Shown here one piece after another: positions 56,331 to 64,000 of a DNA stretch of 64,000 nt. Positions within the stretch are counted from its first letter, which is position 1, and the number at the start of each line of letters is the position of its first letter. The translations under genes were made by a program, and so were the position numbers. The notes beneath the pieces are model-generated. The model ran no database searches. It worked only from the letters and a program-made list of their open reading frames with translations, and was not told the origin of the DNA. The stretch comes from Ostrinia nubilalis (Eukaryota > Arthropoda > Insecta > Lepidoptera > Crambidae), in NCBI RefSeq assembly GCF_963855985.1, contig NC_087105.1, positions 6,884,501 through 6,948,500 of the forward strand, read 5' to 3'.

Positions 56331-57731
56331 CATAGTCCAGTCATTTAAGCTTAAATTAGGTAAGAATCTCGGAATTAGAGATACCCAGCTGTAAGTCTGT
56401 AAATACTTGTATATTGACACCCTAAAAGTTGTCTCAAAACCTACATATGGTAGGGTGTAAGCAACTATTAAATTTTAAGGTCAAAGGTCACAAAAATCGG
56501 TTTTTTGCGCTTTTTTTGGAAATATCTCATTTCCTATGGGTTTTTTGCTATTTGTATTTATTATCAATATTGTAGAATACTAAATTCTCTACAAATTTTG
56601 TTTAAAAATTTTTTTTATACGGTGAACCGTTTTCGAGATAGAGGGCGGAGAGCGCGCGGTCACTGCATCACTTCAGGTCAACTTAAGCGGATTAGGTTTT
56701 TCATACAAAAGGATTTTCCCGCTAATTCCCGTGGGAATTTCGGTAATTACTTGTTGTAAATAAGCTTTAAGTTTACTAAGGTACCTACATGCCAAATTTC
56801 AAGCGTCTAACTTCCGTTAAGCGTTTAGATTTTTCAAACAAAAGGATTTTCCCGCTAATTCCTGTTCCCGTGGGAATTCCTAAGTAAACTATAACCTGCC
56901 CAGGTGTATGAAGAATAATTGTACCAAGTTTCGTTAAAATCCGTCGAGTAGTTTTTGTTTCTATAAGGAACATACAGACGGACAGACAGACAGACATAAA
57001 TTTTACTGATTGCATTTTTGGCATCAGTATCGATCACTAATCACCCCCTGATAGTTATTTTGAAAATATATTTCATGTATAGAATTCTGTCCGTCTGTAT
57101 GTTCCTTATAGAAACAAAAACTACTCGACGGATTTTAACGAAACTTGGTACAATTATTCTTCATACACCTGGGCAGGTTATAGTATACTTAGGAATTCCC
57201 ACGGGAACAGGAATTAGCGGGAAAATCCTTTTGTATGAAAAATCTAAACGCTTAACGGAAGTTAGACGCTTGAAATTTGGCATGTAGGTACCTTAGTAAA
57301 CTCAAAGCTTAGTTACAACAAGGAATTCCCGAAATTCCCACAGGAATTAGCGGGAAAATCCTTTTGTATGAAAAATCTAAACCGCTTAAGTAGACCTGAA
57401 GTGATGCAGTGACCGCGCGCTCTCCGCCCTCTATCTCGAAAACGGTTCACCGTATAAAAAAAGTTGTTAAACAAAATTTGTAGAGAATTTAGTATTCTAC
57501 AATATTGATAATAAATATAAATAGCAAAAAACCCACAGGAAATGAGATATTTCTAAAAAAAGCGCAAAAAACCGATTTTTGTGACCGTTGACCTTGAAAT
57601 TTAATAGTTGCTTACACCCTACCATATGTAGGTTTTGAGACAACTTTTAGGGTGTCAATATACACGTTTAAACAGACTTACAGCTGGGTATCTCGAATTC
57701 CGAGGTGAACTTACTATAATGACTGGACTAT
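56331..57731. mobile_element. 1.4-kb inverted repeat with LINE-like centre
   Basis: The arms at about 56331-56987 and 57086-57731 are reverse complements. The match is strongest from ATACCCAGCTGTAAGTCTGT inward and patchy in the outer 40 bp (ATAGTCCAGTCATT). A tract with CCAAGTTTCGTTAAAATCCG, then CATACAGACGGACAGACAGA, lies next to the 98-bp loop; I recall such tracts at the 3' ends of lepidopteran LINEs or SINEs. The right arm carries small deletions, for example near 57310-57380. Unlike elements A-F the ends are not TATACA. Two head-to-head retroposon copies or a foldback element are possible. Confidence 0.7.
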
Positions 57732-57899
57732 CAGGGCTTTACCGAAACCTAACGCAGACTTCAAAGTGATTGTTTCATTTGCCTACACTTATACAAACAC
57801 TGTTAATAATTGTTTTACTTGTGCATTATGTTCTGCTAAACACAAATTAGAAATAACATTAACGAAACTAAAAATAACGCTTCACTTTCCCGCCAAGAA

Positions 57900-58060
57900 G
57901 GCCCGAAACTCATTTTCGGTGCGCTATACATAATTGTAGGTGGCGCTAGAGTACAATAGCGAGAGGGTGTGCAAGGACGACAGGGCACAGGGGGCGCCGG
58001 GGTCGCGGCGGACGCCGGGGCACTGCCCAAGGGTAAGGGAACCAGCCAGGGACGCGTTGC
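57900..58060. promoter_or_regulatory. Small GC-rich islet with AGGTGGCGC motif
   Basis: AGGTGGCGCTA at 57938-57948 matches the insect CTCF core. The following 110 bp is strongly GC-rich (GGGGGCGCCGGGGTCGCGG). CCCAAGGGTAAGG near 58026 looks like a splice donor, but the upstream frame is short and stop-bounded, so no exon is called. Confidence 0.3.
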
Positions 58061-58261
58061 ATTGAACTGCCTATTATAACTCGAGTTTAGATTTAGTTAG
58101 GTTTTTACTACGTTGCGTACGAAACAGTGTTCGAGTGCTCGCAATTTCGGGTGTATGTCAATGTTTTGTGTGTAACATTGAAGTGATTTTGTGATAAATA
58201 TATTTTTAACCTACAATTGTTCAGTGAAATCAAATGTGTCTTCTTTTGTGAGCTCTGTCGA

Positions 58262-58320
58262 ATACGTAAACATGGCTCGACGGTGTACCGGGTTCGACTC
58301 CCGATTCGTAGCGATATTTG
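58262..58320 (+). mobile_element. tRNA-derived SINE head
   Basis: TACCGGGTTCGACTCCCGATT is a perfect B box near 58286-58306; AACATGGCTCGACGG upstream is a weak A box. The downstream linker enters AT-rich DNA. Confidence 0.55.
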
Positions 58321-59027
58321 AATTTCAGGGAAAATATCAATTTTATTCTCTTTAAGTTGCACTATTAATGAAATGATAGTTTTATTTCAAAATCCCACTA
58401 CATGGATTATTGATAATTTAAGAAGTACATTTATGTAGCGTGAATGGGATTTTTACTGCAGTTCAAGTGATAAAACCAGCCATATTTGCTATCTACTCGT
58501 ACAATTTACATTAGGACCCTAATAAAACACTGAATAATTCGCCCAGCGCACGTCAAAGACTTCGCAAATATGAGATTTACAAACAGCACAGCAGCGCCAT
58601 CGTGTGAGAGCGCACAGAAACCGTGAAAATACGGCAAACACGGCGAATTTCCCGGGATTCCAATTTTTGGTCAGCGGCGAAGTATCGAATGAAAATTTTA
58701 ATCACTCATTTTATGCTGCGTTTACCCGTGGTCCCCCCAACATGTCCCCCTGGTGGGTCCACGGGTAATTTTTTTTACCCGTTGTCCCACCGTTCTGAAC
58801 AGTGTTTGCCAGTGGGTCTACGGGTAATTTATTTTAACCATGGTCCCACCGCACTAAGTGGCAAACATTGCATGTCACCTATGTCTGGGATGAAATATCA
58901 AACGCCGAGAAGGATATGAGTGACTTTAACCCACATGTGTGATGTGAAGATAGTATAAAGATATTATAGTGCCGTACCTACCTATAATTATTTTCTATAT
59001 TAATTATAGATTTTTTTTATAATATTA

Positions 59028-59205
59028 CTAGCTGACCCGGCGAACTTCGTACCGCCTTAGCGTAGAGATTTTCTTCATATTTTTTTCCGTAAAAACCTTG
59101 TACAGAGTATTAGAAAACTACAAAAAAAAAATCAGCCAAATCGGTCAAGCCGTTTTCATGTTATGTCGTGACAACGGAAAACGGGTTTCATTTTTATATA
59201 TATGT
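59028..59205 (+). mobile_element. ACTAGCTGACCCGGCGAAC repeat nested in the MULE-like element
   Basis: ACTAGCTGACCCGGCGAACT runs on through GTACCGCCTTAG, a body with CAAATCGGTCAAGCCGTTTTC, and ends near TTTTATATATA. It is the same family as the minus-strand copy at 33176-33363. It lies wholly between the two TIRs, so it is either a later insertion or cargo. Confidence 0.7.
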
Positions 59206-59216
59206 CAACGTGAAAT

Positions 59217-59330
59217 TGGGAACTCCGTCAGTTTATAATAAAACGCGTGAGATTGTAAACTAACAGTGGGTTAGGTTAGGTTAGATTGTAATCTAACTAC
59301 GTCAAATTATAATCTAACGGAATTCACAAT
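59217..59330. mobile_element. MITE with interstitial (TTAGG)3-like core
   Basis: The left end GGGAACTCCGTCAGTTTATAAT and right end ATTATAATCTAACGGAATTC are imperfect inverted repeats. The middle has GGGTTAGGTTAGGTTAG (59268-59284), equal to about three units of the insect telomere repeat TTAGG. It lies inside the MULE-like element. Inner blocks GATTGTAAACTAAC and GATTGTAATCTAAC also pair. Confidence 0.55.
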
Positions 59331-60179
59331 TTTACGGTGACATATTATATAGATAGATACCTAGGCTAGGTGACAAGCAATGTTTGCCACTTAGTGCGGT
59401 GGGACCATGGTTAAAATAAATTACCCGTAGACCTGACTGGCAAACACTGTTCAGAACGGTGGGACAACGGGTAAAAAAAATTACCCGTGGACCCACCAGG
59501 GGGACATGTTGGGGGGACCACGGGTAAACGCCGATTTTATGCAACAAAATCTATTTTAACTACCATATCCTGGAAACCTACGTCATTAACGCAGAGCTTA
59601 TTGAACAAGTTTTTCCTGGAAAATAATGTGGATGGAGTGAAACAAAACATATAATTGCAAACATCTACCCTTGTATATTTTATAAGTAGGTAGTCTGGAT
59701 TAAAATTGAGCTTTCATTGGAGAGCTTATTTTACAAAAGTACCTAGGTCCTACTGTGCGTAAATGGAAACTTGTACATGTTTTTTATTTTGTTGTAACTT
59801 TCAAACGAGTATAAATTTAATTGTGAGTAGGTATAATTTATTTAATGCCGCTATGTTGTTTATAATAAATAATTATAATAATGCTTTAATAAATACTGCA
59901 TTAATTATACCTAAGTATTCAAAGTGCCATCCACAAAACCTTTACCCTCAGAAATAGGAACTATGAATCGATTCTCAATCAGCTATTTTAGTGCGGCCGA
60001 GTTCGTTAAGTCATCTCTTGTCCTGGGCCAGTTATAGCACTAAACGAATTTCGCTGTTCTACTGAAATGGAGTATAAATAGAAATATTTTTCATGTTGGG
60101 CATGCTTATGCCTTTCGGTCTACGGTAAACACATGCCTTTATTGGGTTATTACCTTGTTTCGCTATGCTAGCTTTGAGA

Positions 60180-60250
60180 AGTTACATGATGTCTACAAAT
60201 CCCATGGTTGCGGATTCGAATCCTTCATGCGATATTATGTGACTGAAAGA
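60180..60250 (+). mobile_element. tRNA-derived SINE head
   Basis: GTTGCGGATTCGAATCCTTC contains a good B box (about 60210-60222). The A box is weak. The segment from 59543 to 60180 otherwise shows nothing recognised. Confidence 0.5.
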
Positions 60251-60335
60251 AATCGGGTACTAGCGTTAAGACCGCTACAGTTAATGCCAATACCATCGAT
60301 CTTGTGTTCCTTTTGAGCTCATATTGACTTACTAG

Positions 60336-60877
60336 TAAATAAAATTGACAGATTTGTTTATGCTCTTAATAGACTTAGACAAGCAGCATCTAAAAGCGCA
60401 GCTCTTATGGCTTATCATGGATATGTTTCATCAATATTACGATATGGCCTTATATTGTGGGGAAACTCAGTCGATATGCCTGTAGCCTTTAGAGCACAAA
60501 AAAAGTGCATTAGAGCGATTTGCGGAGCACATTATTTAGACAGTTGCAAGCCATTGTTTAAAGATCTAAACATATTGCCACTTCCATGCTTATACATCTT
60601 TGAGATGGCAATGTTTGTCAAGAGATATACCCATTTATTTGAGACAAATAAAACTTATGGCTATAGAGGTAGGAAGGCAGACAACTTATCAATCCCACCT
60701 CAAAGATTGACACTGTATTCCAAAAACTGTTATTGTATGGCTATACGAATATTTAATAAATTACCAAACAATATAAAAATGTTAACCTTTACCAAATTTA
60801 AAAGTGCAGTTTTTGACTTTTTGTTAATTAAAATGTATTATACAGTGAATGACTTTTTAAATGATAGAATGATGTGA
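60336..60877 (+). pseudogene. 5'-truncated LINE ORF2, C-terminal part of the RT protein
   Basis: From about 60336 the frame reads VNKIDRFVYALNRLRQAASK and continues without a stop for about 180 codons to TGA at 60877. An ATG at 60407 lies in the same frame. The product has the features of the region after the RT domain in Jockey/CR1-related LINEs: AYHGYVSSILRYGLILWG, then AQKKCIRAICG, then CKPLFKDLNILPLPCLYI. The endonuclease and RT catalytic motifs are missing because of 5' truncation. The absence of internal stops suggests a recent insertion. It is a different family from the 35.7-kb element. Confidence 0.8.
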
Positions 60878-61199
60878 CATCGGTAATGTAACTTAATTTG
60901 ACATCTTACAATTAATTTAAATTTCTTTGACATTTGCAATTCAAATTCTGTTCCCTGACATGTATTTATTGTATTGTTACTTGTTACTATCATGGTATAT
61001 GAAAAACAACTATGAGTAAAATAAGTATTTTGAGTTGTAAAAATATGTAAAATCTAAGACCAAATGTAGCAATAACAATTAACATAACTTTAAGAACAAA
61101 AACTTTTGCACGTCGCATGCGACAGAATATGCTGGAATTAACTAAATTAACACCAATCTAACCATGTTCTTGCAAATAAATGATTTTATTATTATTATG
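60878..61199 (+). mobile_element. 3' UTR and (ATT)n tail of the truncated LINE
   Basis: AT-rich sequence follows the stop and ends GCAAATAAATGATTTTATTATTATTATG at about 61170-61198. The ATAAA-like signal and ATT repeats mark the LINE 3' end. Confidence 0.6.
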
Positions 61200-61893
61200 T
61201 TTGTACGCTTTGGAGCTCACGGGTCAAAAGTGGCCCGGTCCTTTATAAGGCTTGCGTGGGGATACAGATCCAACACGTAGAGGCCGTTTTAAGCGCAAAA
61301 TAATCGACAAAAGTGAAAGTGGTGCACATGCTGGATCTAGTCTCTGACTATATCATGGGATGTAGCCAGAGACCATCCCCAGCCTGTGCACAGGAGCTAT
61401 TGCAGTTATTGAAGAATGGACTAGGGTTATGGATGAAGGATGGAGGGACTGGTTACTGGGCTATGGATGGAGACTACGGGACACCTGCCTAGTTCATAGT
61501 CTCGGACTGAAAAAAATGGCAGGCGGTGACTAGCCAGCGACTAAATGGGCCCCCCCTGGCGTCATGGGTCGTATAGACCGGACTGAGGGGCAACATTGGC
61601 GTCTGCCAGCTCAGGGGTGTAGAGAGGTGTGCTGCGCTTTCTCCGAAGTTACTCGCGGCGTTATGCCCTTTAACACTTCCACCCCTGGAGCATATAGCTC
61701 TAGCGACTCCACTCTGGCCGGCCGGTTAAGGCAAGCCAGAGGTGAAAGTCCTGCAGACCCTCTCGGATTCCACTTCGGCAAGCCGAAGACGAGGGTCTTG
61801 ACCGACTCTCGGGAGCACTCGGATTAACAACTGGCCCCGTGGTGTCGCTACTCACCAACAGCTCGCCATTATTATTATTATTATTATTATTTT
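61200..61893 (+). mobile_element. Second LINE 3' region with (ATT)n tail
   Basis: An abrupt GC-rich segment starts near 61205 with GCTTTGGAGCTCACGGGTCA and ends CAACAGCTCGCC followed by about nine ATT units (61867-61893). Tail type and position suggest the 3' part of another non-LTR element placed directly after the (ATT)n tail of the first. An 87-codon frame (61564-61827) has no recognised domain. The family is not identified with confidence. Confidence 0.55.
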
Positions 61894-63519
61894 AAGGTGT
61901 GAAAAACTGTAATTTCATCATTGATACCGAGCTGTCTATGTATAGGTGCCGGTGTAGTGATTTGAATAGAGTTGATAGCAAAGCAATGGTAGAAATTGAA
62001 ACAGTTCAATCTCTGTTTGAGTCGTTTTGTATAATTATGCCAGTTTCTATTGACGCGGACAATCTAATTCTGGTACCTATCTAAATAAAGGTTTAAATAA
62101 TTACGAAATATAAGGAATTTAGTCGGTAATATCTTACCAAAACTCATAATGATAACTTCCAAATTTATTCAATCAAAGAGGTTCTCAACTGAATAATGAA
62201 TTAGTGCTTATTTCCCGGGAGTACAGCTCGAGCTTTGTCCCGGTTCCCGAGACTTTAATCCTTTTCAAAATGTCCGGGTACGTTTACATAAATTATATCT
62301 TTCGTTATTTAGCCGATTTTTTTCTAATGATGGATAAATCTGTAGAGAACACATCAATCAGACGATCTGGGACCTGGGAGAAGTGTTTGGGTACGATTGA
62401 TGATTTTTCATTTTAAATCTTAATTGATATAGAGCAAGCAAATAAAAGTCTATTACGTACAAACGATAGCACATCTAACTACACCGTGCCATCTCATGTT
62501 ATAATTCGTGCTATCACACCAAAATTGTGTAGTGTCTGTCGACTGCAATTATTTTAAAAAAGTGTCCTAGGTATGGGTTTCGACGCAGTTTACTATCTTT
62601 TCAAAAGACACATGGTAAAAGTACAAAGCACAGAGGTCTAGTCCACAATACTCGTATTGAACGTTAAATTCGATGACTCAGGAGCATGAGTTGCAGTGTT
62701 TTTTCGAACTTCATACTGATACTTTTTATTAATGCAGTGCTTGCAGGTACAAGAAATGTATCTATTTTAAACCAAAGGTGAAACATTTTCCAATGTCGTT
62801 TGGACGTAAAATCCACTGCGCAACTAGTCTCAAAGTTTGAGAAGTTTAGACACGCACCAGCCTCGCTCGACCCTTCAAGTGCGTACAGGCGTGCGTGGGT
62901 GATACGGTTTACCCCGATTCGCTGAAACGCCGCTACGATACCACGTAAAGGCAACCTTCTCGAACTAGAAAACTAAGATTTACACTCGCACTGGCTGGCC
63001 GAGTCCGCCGCAAGTGGCGCAACTCCGTACCTAACGAGTTACATAAAAATACAAGTGAGCCAGTCCGGGCCGTACCGGTTGCCCCACACTCCTCGCTCGC
63101 TGGACACAGGTTTTTATAAGTTTTACCTTCCCAACAACAATCAAACTTTTAAACACTTACTTTTGATCCGAATTAAGCATTTAAGATGTTAGTTACTTAG
63201 AAATTTATTTTAGCTGTAAGTTACTCAAGCGTGAAAATGTTTAATAGGTGCATTTTAATTGGATACTCATCACCAATTGCAAATATTAATTTCATGACAG
63301 AACCTAACTAATATAGATAGGCATATGTTTCCGATAACTAAACAACCTCCAACGAATGTATTTTACAGTTCCGACATTATACACAGTATCCGAGCAAGGT
63401 TGGCATAGATTGTAATTACAAGTTACAACACAGCTACTGAGCGCTGCGCACAAATCAGCAAACAAGTGAATAGCATCTTGCTCGAAGGTAACTGACAATG
63501 TTGGCTACCCGCATAGCGT
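61894..63519. other. No recognised gene; moderately GC-rich patch
   Basis: AT-rich to about 62840, then a CG-richer patch to about 63110 with no clear motif cluster. A 96-codon minus frame (62664-62954) lacks motifs and overlaps this patch. Not called. Confidence 0.3.
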
Positions 63520-63720
63520 GGCATGATAAGCGTGGCGAGGGCCGAGGCCTAGAAGCAAAACAGCTTGTTCTAAGAAGCCGTCATTAGCCGAGTAGGATAG
63601 CAAACAGCGCAGGAGGCGGCCGCGGCGAGCGGTCCGGTGACACATCGCCAGTGATTCACAGCAGTCGGACTGCGCGTGCACAAGAATCCCTGACGTCAGC
63701 CCCGCGTCCGGGCCTGAACA
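63520..63720. promoter_or_regulatory. GC-rich promoter-like segment with TGACGTCA
   Basis: A CG-rich stretch includes GGAGGCGGCCGCGGCGAGCGG, TGCGCGTGCAC (NRF1-like) and TGACGTCA (63691-63698, a perfect CRE palindrome). The flanks are AT-rich. A promoter or enhancer is plausible; no exon is visible downstream within the window. Confidence 0.35.
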
Positions 63721-63890
63721 ACAAACTGTACGAGAATTCCATTCGTGATTTGAAAGAAGTACCTACATATTTAGAAATTATATAAATGAAGTAACAGTTC
63801 AATATGAATTTGTTTACTTTTTTTATACTTTGTTTGTAAATACATACTTATATTACAATATAAACAAGACATACAACTACTTACCTACAT

Positions 63891-63957
63891 ACATTAAGTT
63901 CGAACCTGCGACCTCTGGCATAGTACTGGTACGCGCACCACTAGGTCAGGCAGCCGT
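63891..63957 (-). mobile_element. tRNA-derived SINE head
   Basis: The minus strand has CTGACCTAGTGGTGCGCGTAC (A box TGACCTAGTGG) and GTCGCAGGTTCGAACTTAATG (B box) at tRNA-like spacing. The end AACTTAATG does not pair back to GGCTGCC as an acceptor stem. SINE rather than tRNA. Confidence 0.6.
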
Positions 63958-64000
63958 CTACGAACCGTCCATACTACGTATGCGAAGTCGTTAGCTACTG

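Larger units (their letters stand above)
58717..59533. mobile_element. Long-TIR element, 817 bp, with 9-bp target duplication (MULE-like)
   Basis: The terminal inverted repeats are about 162 bp each (58717-58880 and 59368-59533), with outer ends TGCGTTTACCCGTGG and CCACGGGTAAACGCCG. ATTTTATGC is duplicated directly on both sides (58708-58716 and 59534-59542). Long TIRs with a 9-bp duplication fit Mutator-like elements. Each TIR is itself built of hairpin modules, TTTACCCGTGGTCC with GGGTCCACGGGTAA and TTTACCCGTTGTCCCACC with GGGTCTACGGGTAA. No transposase; frames at 58623-58919 and 59332-59547 are TIR sequence. The inner 490 bp holds two other repeats. Confidence 0.85.

Noticed and set aside
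57900..58060. Coding exon ending in a GGTAAGG donor
   Set aside because: The plus-strand frame is bounded by stops at both sides within about 40 codons and has no homology clue.
58623..59547. Frames rich in TCPPGGSTGNFFYP-type sequence
   Set aside because: They lie in the long TIRs of the MULE-like element and are explained by the inverted repeat.

Overview
This is eukaryotic nuclear DNA, very probably from a moth or butterfly (Lepidoptera). The base composition is AT-rich. The repeats include types I recall as common in lepidopteran genomes: LINE 3' ends carrying the GTCCAGCAGTGGACGTC block, the CCCGCGGCTTCGCCCGCG and ACTAGCTGACCCGGCGAAC dispersed repeats, tRNA-type SINE heads, and palindromic MITEs. 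The clade is inferred from these motifs and was not tested by a search. I recognise no host protein-coding gene, so the window reads as a long intron or intergenic tract. Its first seven bases are a consensus 5' splice site, but that could be chance. The only long reading frame belongs to a retrotransposon.

Layout. 0-11 kb: mostly unique AT-rich DNA with SINE heads, a 141-bp MITE and LINE tails. 11.4-14.0 kb: a GC/CpG-rich island split by an AT-rich block with 19-bp inverted ends. 14-20 kb: SINEs, a LINE 3' fragment and a small GC islet. 20.4-33.2 kb: five long palindromic elements (0.4-1.7 kb) whose ends all read TATACA...TGTATA. 35.7-38.8 kb: a non-LTR retrotransposon with a nearly complete endonuclease plus reverse transcriptase frame (871 codons), a damaged C-terminus and a (TAAA)n tail. 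39-46 kb: a diverged tandem duplication, two head-to-tail LINE 3' ends and several compact palindromes. 46.0-46.6 kb: a promoter-like GC islet. 47.2-47.7 kb: a three-unit tandem array of one MITE. 48.7-49.4 kb: a rearranged relative of the 30-kb palindrome. 51.7-59.5 kb: a hAT-type MITE with an 8-bp target duplication, a GGGTCATTCC element with a 4-bp duplication, a 1.4-kb inverted repeat, and an 817-bp long-TIR element with a 9-bp duplication. 60.3-61.9 kb: two LINE 3' ends in series. The window ends in a GC-rich stretch and a SINE head.

The elements do not form a pathway. The retrotransposon frame is the only visible source of retrotransposition enzymes, and all DNA elements here look non-autonomous. 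The strongest candidate for something under-described is the dense set of long near-perfect inverted repeats. Any transcript crossing one would fold into dsRNA hundreds of base pairs long, a possible hairpin-siRNA source. Several distinct families share the same terminal signature, and two also share internal blocks. All boundaries were read by eye.
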